The position numbers and the translations under genes are program-made. Below, piece by piece: positions 25,961 through 35,030 of a stretch of DNA of 64,000 bases; the stretch's first letter is position 1, and each line of letters starts with the position of its first letter. Origin of the DNA: Arachidicoccus soli (lineage in GTDB: Bacteria > Bacteroidota > Bacteroidia > Chitinophagales > Chitinophagaceae); assembly GCF_003600625.1 (NCBI RefSeq), contig NZ_CP032489.1, forward strand, positions 3,348,001 to 3,412,000, given 5' to 3'. The notes under the pieces are model-generated. The model searched no databases and had not been told where the DNA came from. It was given only the letters and a program-made list of their open reading frames with translations.

Positions 25961-27220
25961 TTACTCTTTTAACAACCCATTCCCAAGTGTCGTTAACAGC
26001 GGATTCGGGTCTGTAGCACCTGCAATAAAGCCTCTAGATAGTTCCCATATCATGGCTCCTTTTAATCCATTGGTCTTTATATAACTACATTTAGCACTAA
26101 GAGCTGCCTCATTATCATAAGTAAGCATAATGCCGGTGGTCGTATTTACCAGATAAGTTTGTTTGCTCACATCATCCCATTGCGATACAAATCCATTACC
26201 AGGTGCCCCTTGAATATACGTGTTATATAAATCTTTATAAGCCTTATCAATTCTTGTGGCAGGTGCATTCAGTGCAGTATAGCCGTTATATACCCATCCA
26301 AAAAACGGAACACCAATAACGATTTGCCTTGGATCTATGCCTCTTGTATTTTTAAAATAATCAACTGAAGTTGCTACGGAAGTATTTATATTTAACACAG
26401 GATTATTATTCAACGGTGCGTTTAGAGTAGCTGCAGAAGCAGAAGAAAATGAATAAGTCATTGGCGAAAACCAATTCACACATTTGGCCAATTTTGTATA
26501 ATCGTAATATTCTCCCGACCAATTGCCTACCGGGCAAGCCATCGTAATCAACATATCTTTTTTAGACAAAGTATCGGATTGTAAAAAAGCAATCCGTAAG
26601 TCTTGAGCAAAATTTAATACGCCTGCTCCATCACTTGCTGATGTAGGATATTCATAATCTAAATCCACACCATCATATCCGTGAGCAGCACATAAATTCA
26701 CTAAATTGCTTACAAAATCTGCTCTCAAGCTATCATTTGAAAATACACCTGCAAGATCTCTTGCGCTTTTACCATTTCCCCCTGCAATACCTATGAGAAC
26801 TTTTACATTGTTGGCATGTGCCCTAGCGATCAGTTGATCTCCATAGTCTAAAAATGTTTTGTGAACAAGGTCTGGATAAAGACTATATGCCGCTCGTTCA
26901 TAAGCGGTGTCACCGGTTGTAAGCGTAGCATCCGTTGCAGATGTGGGTCTTAAAAAAGCATATACAATATGTGTCAAATTTTTATAATTAATATCGTTGT
27001 AAGAATATGCGTACCATTTGGATAATGACAAATAACCCTCTACAACAATATTATTATTCAATGTAATAAAATTACTATCGCGACTAAATGTTTTTGTTTC
27101 TTTCGGAGGCTTACTATCTTTTATATGTGTTGCTCCATCTGTTTTTGAACAGCTTTGAGCAATTATACAAAAAATAATACCTGTAAGAACTGCACCAAAC
27201 AACACCGTATTTTTTTTCAT
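25961..27220 (-). CDS. GH18 chitinase-like lipoprotein
   Basis: This predicted surface lipoprotein has signal MKKNTVLFGAVLTGIIFCIIAQSC with the lipid Cys24. After a polar linker it is a GH18 TIM barrel with the signature DGVDLDYEYP, catalytic Glu190. The barrel ends with GLKGAMIWELSRG, as in chitinases and endo-beta-N-acetylglucosaminidases. It should cleave beta-1,4 GlcNAc links in chitin or in the N-glycan core. With the GH20 and the sulfatase downstream on the same strand it forms a small amino-sugar degradation set. The start at 27220 was preferred to 27247 for the lipoprotein signal. Confidence 0.92.
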   Translation of the reverse strand: MKKNTVLFGAVLTGIIFCIIAQSCSKTDGATHIKDSKPPKETKTFSRDSNFITLNNNIVVEGYLSLSKWYAYSYNDINYKNLTHIVYAFLRPTSATDATLTTGDTAYERAAYSLYPDLVHKTFLDYGDQLIARAHANNVKVLIGIAGGNGKSARDLAGVFSNDSLRADFVSNLVNLCAAHGYDGVDLDYEYPTSASDGAGVLNFAQDLRIAFLQSDTLSKKDMLITMACPVGNWSGEYYDYTKLAKCVNWFSPMTYSFSSASAATLNAPLNNNPVLNINTSVATSVDYFKNTRGIDPRQIVIGVPFFGWVYNGYTALNAPATRIDKAYKDLYNTYIQGAPGNGFVSQWDDVSKQTYLVNTTTGIMLTYDNEAALSAKCSYIKTNGLKGAMIWELSRGFIAGATDPNPLLTTLGNGLLKE

Positions 27221-27466
27221 TTTATATTTTTTAATTAGATTATCCATAATAAATCAACTGTTACATCAAACTATTGCTACCAATAGAAAGTTGTATGTCA
27301 CCAAAGATTTTAGCAAACTTTACTTTTATTTCAATAATATCTTGGCTATTGAAGAAGGAGTCATCGCGCTTAACTTTCTGCCGAAAGATCTAAAACTTTA
27401 TTCTTGAAAGGAATATACCGAATAAGGTACCCAAATGCCATAATACTCCTCGTTTGTATTTTTAAA
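27221..27466. other. Gap between the GH18 and FecR genes
   Basis: About 245 bases without a convincing gene. A 23-codon minus-strand frame at 27370-27441 has a GAGGAG sequence before its ATG but no recognisable product. No terminator hairpin was seen. Confidence 0.3.
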
Positions 27467-28522
27467 TTACTTTTTTATGTTTATAGTGTCGCCATTTTTG
27501 GTATAACTGAGACTATTCATGGCACAAATGGTTTTTATCAATGTTTCCAATGAATCCGAATACATAATCTTCCCCGTAAACTGACAGTCAGCAATATCTG
27601 CCGATTTTACTTTTATAAAAACCTTATATCTTCTTTCCAATTTCCCAAATACATCATTCAAAGACGATTTAGAGAATGTATAAGCGGAATTCGTCCAAAC
27701 AACATTTCCTAAATGAGCAGCTTTTTTGGTTACATCCAAAATTGGTACATTTTTTCTTTCTTCTATCCCACTTACCAATGCTGTACAACCAATTTTATCA
27801 ACGACTACTTTTTGCCCGGGTATTAGGTATATATCTTTCATTCCGAATGACTTTTCAAAAGAACGAACGACAACACTTCCTTCTATCAATTTTATGGTTA
27901 CAGTTTGATTGGAGGCTTTATTTAAAACCCAAAATTTCGTCCCTAAATCTGTAGTTGAAATACCATTTGCACGAACAACAAATGGATGTTCACTATCATG
28001 TACAACCTCAAAATAGGCAGTCCCTGTTAAAGAAAGCTCGCGATTGCTTTTAAAAGAACCGTAATATTGAACAGAAGCACCAGGCTTCAAAATCATTTTA
28101 GAACCATCTGGCAATACAGCATCCAAATCCATGTCAGTCGTATTCCCGATAATTTTTGGAACTTTGGCTACCTGATTTTTTGAATAATCAACTTTGGAAT
28201 AATTTCTTGAAGTATAAAAATACGAGCCGACAAAAAAGACACCAACAGTACAGGCCGCGATCAACAATCTTTTTAAATATATTATTTTACGGGTTTTCAA
28301 TAGAGTGGTTTTAGCAGCAACAGATTGCCACATTTTATCAGGTAATTCTTCTGATAAATGTTCCCTTTGCCCATCATTCTGCCACTCATCATCTGGCAAA
28401 TAATGATTCAGCGCTTCTAGAGATTCATTTTTCAAAAAAACCGCTACTAGCTCTGCCTCGGCTTCGTCACTTTGATTATTGAGAAACCTTTCAACCATCT
28501 CAGGTGTGATATTCTTATCCAT
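27467..28522 (-). CDS. FecR family anti-sigma factor
   Basis: This 351-residue inner-membrane anti-sigma factor has a cytoplasmic N-terminal region (residues 1-85) that should bind an ECF sigma factor. One membrane segment lies near 88-107 (LLIAACTVGVFFVGSYFYTS). A periplasmic FecR domain follows, with LPDGSKMILKPGASVQY and LTGTAYFEVVHDSEHPFVVRANG, and then a C-terminal DUF4974 domain from about 280. FecR proteins usually relay a signal from a TonB-dependent transducer. Its likely sigma partner is at 34235-34747, separated by the SusC/SusD pair on the opposite strand. Confidence 0.93.
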   Translation of the reverse strand: MDKNITPEMVERFLNNQSDEAEAELVAVFLKNESLEALNHYLPDDEWQNDGQREHLSEELPDKMWQSVAAKTTLLKTRKIIYLKRLLIAACTVGVFFVGSYFYTSRNYSKVDYSKNQVAKVPKIIGNTTDMDLDAVLPDGSKMILKPGASVQYYGSFKSNRELSLTGTAYFEVVHDSEHPFVVRANGISTTDLGTKFWVLNKASNQTVTIKLIEGSVVVRSFEKSFGMKDIYLIPGQKVVVDKIGCTALVSGIEERKNVPILDVTKKAAHLGNVVWTNSAYTFSKSSLNDVFGKLERRYKVFIKVKSADIADCQFTGKIMYSDSLETLIKTICAMNSLSYTKNGDTINIKK

Positions 28523-28971
28523 CTATCTAAGTAATACGTTTAAGAAATAAATATCCCCTATTAAAATTATTATTTAAAGAAAAATATTGAAAAGTTGTTT
28601 TGAGTCTATTATTAGCTGATAGTTCCGTCATATAATGCAAAAACGAAGATATTTAATTTCTGAGCTATGACTCGACAGACTTTACTCATTATAATATGAA
28701 GATTTAAAATCTATATTGTTTATAATTTTTTTTAACAGAATAGGGAGTTTAAGCCTTACCAAACGTTATTTCTATTTAACAAATAAAAAGACAAGCGATA
28801 GATTGCTTTTGAATTATAATTAAAAATATGTACAACAAGTGTCTAATGAATTTTCACGAATAGTTCATTTTTAATAATAAAGAAAAGGTAACCTACCAAT
28901 ACTGAGTCAATCTTTTTATCGCTGCCTGAGAGCAGATAATTTAAGCATGTTGCAAAAAACAAAAAACAAAA
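28523..28971. other. Divergent regulatory gap between fecR and susC
   Basis: This 449-base AT-rich stretch separates the minus-strand anti-sigma gene from the plus-strand SusC gene, so it should hold both promoters. I found no TAnnTTTG box pointing at susC, which fits transcription by an ECF sigma factor rather than the primary one. A small hairpin (CTGCCTGAGAGCAG) lies near 28923-28936. Confidence 0.35.
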
Positions 28972-31900
28972 ATGATGCGATTTAAAATTAAACTAGGTCT
29001 AATGACCTTTTTAGCAGGTGTCTCCTTAAACACCTATGCGCAGTCTCTTGTTAAGGTGCAAGGGACAGTTCTTTCAGAAAGCGGCAAAACACTCCAAGCA
29101 GTCTCTATTAGGGCTGTCGATCTGCAAGATAAAAAAGCGAGCCTGCAGCTTTCTGATTCTGCAGGTAGATTTGTTTTCAAAAATTTGCAAGAAGAACATC
29201 ATTACAATTTATATTTTACATATGTGGGATACAATGATGATTCAATTACTAATTTCGTTATTAGAAAAGGAGAGGTTAACTCGATATTGATGCGACTGAA
29301 AGAAGATAAAACTGCTCTTCAGGATGTGGTAATTGTAGGATATGGTACCCAAACCAAAACGAATCTTACTGGGGCCATAACTCAAATTAGTGGGAAAGTA
29401 TTGGAAGACAGACCTATTTCAAGACTTTCTCAGGGTCTTCAAGGTGCTGTTGCCAATTTAAATATTACAACCCAATATGGTGGAGGTGCTCCTAATGCCA
29501 CACAATCTTTAAATATTCGCGGCTATACAGGATTAGGCACTTCAGGTGGACCATTAATTGTTATAGATGGCGTACAAGGTGGCGATATCGATGCTATCAA
29601 CCCCAATGATGTTGAAAGTATTACTGTTGTAAAAGATGCAGCAAGTGCTGCAGTTTATGGATCCAGTGCACCTAATGGCGTTATTTTAATTACAACAAAA
29701 CAAGGTAAAATTGGTGCAAAATCCACCATTACTTATAATAATAACTTCAATATAGCAACGCCTATCGGTTTGCCAAAAATGTTGAATTCGGTAACCTTCG
29801 CTAATTTAACTAATGAAGCTTTTGAAAATGCGGGAAGTGCAGATTGGTTTGCTCCGGACGTTATCCAAAGAATGAAAGATTATCAAGCCGGCAAAATAAC
29901 CACGCAAACAGAACCCGATCCCACTGGCACCAATTGGTTGGAATGGGGTGCCGCAAATGCCAATAACGATTGGTTTAAAATATATTTTAAAAAGGCACAA
30001 CTGAGTCAGCAACACAATATCAGCGTATCTGGAGGGACAGCGAAAACTACCTATTTTATAGGTGCAGGATATAATGACAGAAACGGCATGTATAATTATG
30101 GAAATGATTACTACAAAAGATTTAACCTAAGGGCGAATATTTCTACGGAAATTACCAAATGGATGAAATTTAATCTAAGAACTGCTTATTCTAAAGAATT
30201 ATATAATACGCCAAATTCATATGCCGGAAGAACAGGGGGCAACTACATGCATCAGATTGCCAGGAAACATCCTAATATCCCCCTTTATGACCCTAATGGA
30301 GCCTATGATCAGATAAGCGATGTCCCCTTACAACTCTATGGAGGTCGATACAATGAGAATTGGGATAAACCTACTATAACTGGTGAATTTGTTTTCAATC
30401 TGGCAAAAGGTTGGTCAACAACAGTGAATTACACTTATGACGCCACCCTGAATAATATCTCTAACCACGTAAAAACGGTATATTATACCAACCCTGATGG
30501 ATCGCAAAGTGCCATAGGCGGCAGCACACCCAATGGATTTAGCAGAAGTTCAAAGGACAACACACATCAAGTAGTGAATGCATTTTCTACTTATGAAAAA
30601 AGTTATGGGAATCATCATTTCAAATTGTTGGGTGGTTTTGAAAGCGAGTTATATCAAAATGAAGGACAATCTGCATCTGTAAGTAATCTTTTCTCAGATA
30701 ATGTTCCTTCTTTAAGCTTAGCTTATGGAACCACGCCATCAGTATCAGATAATAGTGCAGAGCTGGCTTCAGAAGGTATCTTTGGTCGTTTCAATTATGA
30801 TTTTAAAGGCAAATACTTATTAAACTTAGTTGGTCGTTATGATGGCACTTCGAGATTTTTGAGAGGCTCAAGATGGGTATTTAACCCCGGTATATCTGCA
30901 GGATGGAATATTTACAAAGAAAATTTCTGGAAGAATCTCGGCATATCAAAAGTAGTGAATACGCTAAAAGTTAGAGGTTCTTATGGCTCTCTTGGAGATC
31001 AGTCTTTAGGACTCACCCCTTCCAATACCGATGGTTGGTATCGCTTTTATCCAAGCTTAGGAACATCTACTCCAACACAAAGCAACTGGCTTTTTAATGA
31101 TGGAAGAGAAGCCGCTATTTCTACCCCACCACTTGTAAATACAAGTTTAACCTGGATGACAATCCGTTCCCTTGATTTTGGACTAGATGCATCTTTATTA
31201 AGAGACAGGTTGACTGCAACATTCGATTGGTATAAAAGAAGTACAAATGACTATGTAGGCCCGCCACAACAATTGCCTTCAGTTTTAGGAACAGGAGTAC
31301 CTCAAACTAATTCTGCTGCAATGGAAACAAAAGGTTTTGAATTGACAATTGCTTGGAGAGATCAAATTGGGCAAGTTAATTATGGCATAAAAGGAATGTT
31401 AAGCAACTATAAAGGTACAGTTACCAAATTCCCCAATCCTGAAGGTTTACTAAACAATTGGTATGTCGGAGAAACAATGGGGCAAATCCTGGGATATAAA
31501 ACGGCCGGATATTTCAAAGACGATGCAGATGTAACCAACTCTCCTTCACAAAAAGGGATATATACTAAATGGGGTGCAGGCGACATCAAATATGTTGATG
31601 TTAATAAAGATGGCGCTATCAATTACGGAAAAGGTACTACTAGCGATATGGGAGATTTGGTTGTATTGGGAAATAGCACTCCACAATATGCTTATAGTTT
31701 CTTAGGAGATGTTTCCTGGAAAGGTTTTGACGCAAGTTTCTTTATTCAAGGTATTGCTAAAAGAGATGCATATCTAAGCTCTAACTACTTCTTTGGAATA
31801 GTAGGAAATGTATGGCAAAGTTCACCCTTTACAACCAATTTAGATAGATGGACGCCGGAAACACCCAACGGCTATTTTCCTAAATATTATATGAGTGGTG

Positions 31901-32184
31901 AAAATGCAAAGAACCAAACACCGAATGGCTATGCACAAAGTAAATACCTATTAAATGCTGCATACATGCGCATTAAAAATATACAAATAGGATACACATT
32001 GCCCAAAAATTTATTTAAGCAAATAGGTGTACAAAGATTGCGTGTATATGTAAGTGTTGATAACCTTGCCACTTTTACCCCAATGGATAACCATTCCAAT
32101 CTAGACCCGGAATTGAGTATTTCCGATGCCAAAATATATCCACTACAACGCAACTATTCATTCGGATTAAACCTAACATTCTAA
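28972..32184 (+). CDS. susC: SusC/RagA TonB-linked outer-membrane transporter
   Basis: This 1070-residue outer-membrane receptor imports oligosaccharides with SusD, driven by TonB. It has a signal peptide ending near residue 24 (LNTYAQS), a carboxypeptidase-regulatory-like domain (about 27-110), a TonB box region (DVVIVGYGTQTKTNLTGA), a plug domain with the VYGSSAPNGVILITTK stretch, and a 22-strand barrel that ends NYSFGLNLTF. No N-terminal STN signalling domain is present, although an anti-sigma gene lies next door. The SusD gene follows after 35 bases. The substrate is probably a GlcNAc-containing glycan, judged by the neighbouring GH18, GH20 and sulfatase genes. Confidence 0.95.
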   Translation: MMRFKIKLGLMTFLAGVSLNTYAQSLVKVQGTVLSESGKTLQAVSIRAVDLQDKKASLQLSDSAGRFVFKNLQEEHHYNLYFTYVGYNDDSITNFVIRKGEVNSILMRLKEDKTALQDVVIVGYGTQTKTNLTGAITQISGKVLEDRPISRLSQGLQGAVANLNITTQYGGGAPNATQSLNIRGYTGLGTSGGPLIVIDGVQGGDIDAINPNDVESITVVKDAASAAVYGSSAPNGVILITTKQGKIGAKSTITYNNNFNIATPIGLPKMLNSVTFANLTNEAFENAGSADWFAPDVIQRMKDYQAGKITTQTEPDPTGTNWLEWGAANANNDWFKIYFKKAQLSQQHNISVSGGTAKTTYFIGAGYNDRNGMYNYGNDYYKRFNLRANISTEITKWMKFNLRTAYSKELYNTPNSYAGRTGGNYMHQIARKHPNIPLYDPNGAYDQISDVPLQLYGGRYNENWDKPTITGEFVFNLAKGWSTTVNYTYDATLNNISNHVKTVYYTNPDGSQSAIGGSTPNGFSRSSKDNTHQVVNAFSTYEKSYGNHHFKLLGGFESELYQNEGQSASVSNLFSDNVPSLSLAYGTTPSVSDNSAELASEGIFGRFNYDFKGKYLLNLVGRYDGTSRFLRGSRWVFNPGISAGWNIYKENFWKNLGISKVVNTLKVRGSYGSLGDQSLGLTPSNTDGWYRFYPSLGTSTPTQSNWLFNDGREAAISTPPLVNTSLTWMTIRSLDFGLDASLLRDRLTATFDWYKRSTNDYVGPPQQLPSVLGTGVPQTNSAAMETKGFELTIAWRDQIGQVNYGIKGMLSNYKGTVTKFPNPEGLLNNWYVGETMGQILGYKTAGYFKDDADVTNSPSQKGIYTKWGAGDIKYVDVNKDGAINYGKGTTSDMGDLVVLGNSTPQYAYSFLGDVSWKGFDASFFIQGIAKRDAYLSSNYFFGIVGNVWQSSPFTTNLDRWTPETPNGYFPKYYMSGENAKNQTPNGYAQSKYLLNAAYMRIKNIQIGYTLPKNLFKQIGVQRLRVYVSVDNLATFTPMDNHSNLDPELSISDAKIYPLQRNYSFGLNLTF

Positions 32185-32219
32185 TAATTTTAAGATTGAA
32201 CTATATAAAGAATAAAATC

Positions 32220-33998
32220 ATGAAACAAAATAATTATATACGACTATTGGTAATTTTAATGGCCGTAGCTTTTACTTCTTGTCAAAAGGGCTTCTTAGAC
32301 AGAACTCCAAAAACAGCTATTAGTGATGCAGAATTTTGGAAATCGCCCAATGACCTAAGATTATATTGTAATAATTTTTATAATAATTATCTACCCTCTT
32401 ACCGTGGCTACAACACATGGGGGCCTTATAGCTTAGATGATTATCAAGGCAGTGATAATTTGGCAAACAAACAATACAGTCAATATATTTTAAATGGGGA
32501 AAGTATTACACCTTCTTCTTCTGACTCCTGGAGCTGGTCTGATATAAGAAATGTAAATTATTTCTTACAAAACTACAGCAAAGTAAATGCTAGCTGGAGT
32601 GCCATTCAGCAATATGTAGGAGAAGCTTTGTTTTTCAAATCCATGTTATACTTTGCTAAATTGCAAAACTTTGGAGATCTTCCTTGGTACAATAAACCAT
32701 TGGGTGTAAATGATACTTTATTATTAAAGGCACCACGTATTTCCAGAGCAATTATTGCCGACAGTATTATAAAAAATCTGGACAGTGCCATTGCTTATTT
32801 GCCTTCTAAAGCTGTTGCAGAACCGATGCGCGTGAATAAAGAAGTGGCCCTTGCCCTTCAAGCAAGAATTGCTCTTTATGAAGGTACCTGGGAGAAATAC
32901 CATGCGGGTACTCCATTCGGCGTTCAGGGCTCCACTGGTACAAGTTTTCTACAAAAAGCAGCAAGTGCTTCTCAATTAATAATTGATGGCGGATTATACG
33001 GGTTGGATAATGTAGGAGTACCTTTTGGCTATTGGAAATTGTTTAATCAAACCGATTACAGCAGTAGTAAAGAGGTAATGCTTTGGCGTAAATTTGATCA
33101 AAGCCAGGGTATTTATACACTTTGGTCAGCCTATGAGAAACTTGGTGGCGGTAGAGGTGTCACCAAGAGTTTAGTAGATGCCTATTTATGCAAAGATGGT
33201 CAGCCAATTGCAGTAAGTAGCCTTTATAAAGGAGACGATAGTCTTAAAGGTGTTATTGCCAACAGAGACCCAAGACTTTCCGGATTAATCCAAGTAAACG
33301 ATGGGCAGCATTTTGTTTCTACCAATGTACCTTTTTATGCCCCTGCATTCACCGGAGCGAATGAAGATAAAAACTATACCGGCTATCAATTATACAAAGG
33401 ATTAAACATTGATCCTGCTCAACAAAATAATTCAACGGGTGGTACAGATGGTGTAATCTATTTCAGGTATGCAGAAGTCTTGTTAATCAATGCAGAAGCA
33501 AAAGCGGAATTGGGAACCATTACCCAAACCGATATTGATAATACAATCAATAAACTTAGAGACAGAGTGGGAATGGCGCACCTGAATATGAATGCAATTA
33601 CACCTGATCCTAACTGGAAATTCCCTACCCTTTCTCCATTAATCAATGAAATAAGAAGGGAAAGGCGCGTAGAGCTTGCTTGCGAAGGTTATCGTCACGA
33701 TGATATCTGGAGATGGAATGCTGCCAAACAATTAATTGTTGGTTGGAGGCCCAAGGGCGCAAAATATGATCAATTCGTAACAATGAAAGGTGCAGACGGC
33801 AAGCCGGCATTTACAGCTTCTAATCTCGCTTTGCTTTCAAAAGGTGCAGATGGGTATGTTGATATTTACTTTAAAACGCCTGCCATGGCAAATGGATATC
33901 AATTTCAATTGGATAGAGATTATTTATCTCCAATACCTCTGGATCAAATTACCCTCAATCCTAATCTAACGCAAAATCCAGGTTGGGGAACCCATTAG
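32220..33998 (+). CDS. susD: SusD/RagB nutrient-binding lipoprotein
   Basis: This ~592-residue surface lipoprotein caps the SusC barrel and binds the glycan. The lipobox ends at Cys in VAFTSCQKGFLDRTP. The tetratricopeptide-like helices show ALFFKSMLYFAKLQNFGDLPW and the RYAEVLLINAEAKAELG block. Conserved C-terminal sequences are LINEIRRERRVELACEGYRHDD and the final YLSPIPLDQITLNPNLTQNPGW. The frame opens at a TTG at 32196, but ATG at 32220 gives the lipoprotein signal. A terminator follows 47 bases after the stop. Confidence 0.95.
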   Translation: MKQNNYIRLLVILMAVAFTSCQKGFLDRTPKTAISDAEFWKSPNDLRLYCNNFYNNYLPSYRGYNTWGPYSLDDYQGSDNLANKQYSQYILNGESITPSSSDSWSWSDIRNVNYFLQNYSKVNASWSAIQQYVGEALFFKSMLYFAKLQNFGDLPWYNKPLGVNDTLLLKAPRISRAIIADSIIKNLDSAIAYLPSKAVAEPMRVNKEVALALQARIALYEGTWEKYHAGTPFGVQGSTGTSFLQKAASASQLIIDGGLYGLDNVGVPFGYWKLFNQTDYSSSKEVMLWRKFDQSQGIYTLWSAYEKLGGGRGVTKSLVDAYLCKDGQPIAVSSLYKGDDSLKGVIANRDPRLSGLIQVNDGQHFVSTNVPFYAPAFTGANEDKNYTGYQLYKGLNIDPAQQNNSTGGTDGVIYFRYAEVLLINAEAKAELGTITQTDIDNTINKLRDRVGMAHLNMNAITPDPNWKFPTLSPLINEIRRERRVELACEGYRHDDIWRWNAAKQLIVGWRPKGAKYDQFVTMKGADGKPAFTASNLALLSKGADGYVDIYFKTPAMANGYQFQLDRDYLSPIPLDQITLNPNLTQNPGWGTH

Positions 33999-34044
33999 AG
34001 GGATATTTCTAAAGTAAAAATTTGCATTTGTCTTAATAAAAATG

Positions 34045-34080
34045 AAGGGTTGCCTTTTAAAGGCAGCCCTTTATTTTTTA
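34045..34080 (+). terminator. Intrinsic terminator after susC-susD
   Basis: AAGGGTTGCC and GGCAGCCCTT pair in a strong stem around a short AT-rich loop, followed by TATTTTTTAT. Confidence 0.85.
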
Positions 34081-34234
34081 TACAGTTTAAATTCAAAATG
34101 CAATAGTGCACAACAGATACAGCTCGTTTTTAAATTCGAATATAGAGTGGGTATTGTCTTCATTCAAAGAATGAATATATAATCGAATGTAAATGACGGC
34201 TGTGGTAAAATAGGAATTAAAGAGTGTAGCATTT

Positions 34235-34747
34235 TTAGAGAAAAAAACTCATCATAATTCTTCGAAGCTGCTTTAGCGCCTGATAAACATGGTTATCGAC
34301 AGTTTTCACAGAGATATTTAATTGCTCTGCTATTTCTTTATAGGCATATCCTCGAAGATGAGAGAGTTCAATCACCTTTCTGCGCATTGGTGGCAGCTGA
34401 TCTAAAGCACTATGCAGCTTCTCAGTTTCCGAGTGCTTGGTGATTGAATTAATCGAACTGGCATAAAAACTCTCTTCAGCTTCTTTACGCTTTCTCAATG
34501 TAGCCTCTTTCCTCAGCCAATCAATAAAAATAAGCTTTGCTTTTCGAAATAATTGTACCTCTAAAGAATATTCTTCAGATAAAGAAGAACGATATTCCCA
34601 CATCTTTATAAAGGTAAGTTGTGTAAGTTCACAAGCACTTTCTTCGTCCTTTGTCTTCTTTAAGAAATAGAAAAATAAACGTTCATTCCAAAGATTAAAG
34701 AAATCCTGGAATGCCAAACTATTACTATTTTTAATAAAATCTATCAC
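34235..34747 (-). CDS. ECF sigma factor (RNA polymerase sigma-70 family)
   Basis: This 170-residue extracytoplasmic-function sigma factor of the Bacteroidota type has a sigma-2 region (residues about 10-75, with ESACELTQLTFIKMWEYR). After a short linker comes sigma-4 (about 112-165), with LPPMRRKVIELSHLRG and the helix-turn-helix YKEIAEQLNISVKTVDNHV. It should drive the SusC/SusD genes when freed by the FecR protein at 27467. Sigma and anti-sigma genes are usually adjacent; here they flank the transporter genes, both on the minus strand. Confidence 0.93.
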   Translation of the reverse strand: MIDFIKNSNSLAFQDFFNLWNERLFFYFLKKTKDEESACELTQLTFIKMWEYRSSLSEEYSLEVQLFRKAKLIFIDWLRKEATLRKRKEAEESFYASSINSITKHSETEKLHSALDQLPPMRRKVIELSHLRGYAYKEIAEQLNISVKTVDNHVYQALKQLRRIMMSFFL

Positions 34748-35030
34748 TTCAATATTTGCAAAATATAAAATTAAAGGTAAAATAGTTTAACATATAAGCA
34801 CTATATTATGTCATACTTTTTTTAAAATGTTAATAAATTGTTTAGGGGGGTTTTTGATCTAATTTTCTTATGGATTTAAGAATTATTAGGCTCCTCCATT
34901 TTTCAGGAGCAGAATCTAGATTTTTATGTATCCGCAGTCTTAAATGATAATGAAAAATTTAAACAATATGAATAGGAGTTAGCACAACATTTGTAAATAC
35001 CAAGTCAAAAATTTATCTTTAAATAATTAT
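34748..35030. other. Gap between sigma factor and tamB
   Basis: Divergent 283-base region. It contains a hairpin of GCTCCT and AGGAGC near 34891-34911 with no clear T tract, and TATCTTTA about 15 bases before the tamB start, close to a -7 box. Confidence 0.35.

Noticed and set aside
27370-27441. 23-codon minus-strand frame after a GAGGAG sequence
   Set aside because: Too short, no recognisable product, and nothing else supports translation.
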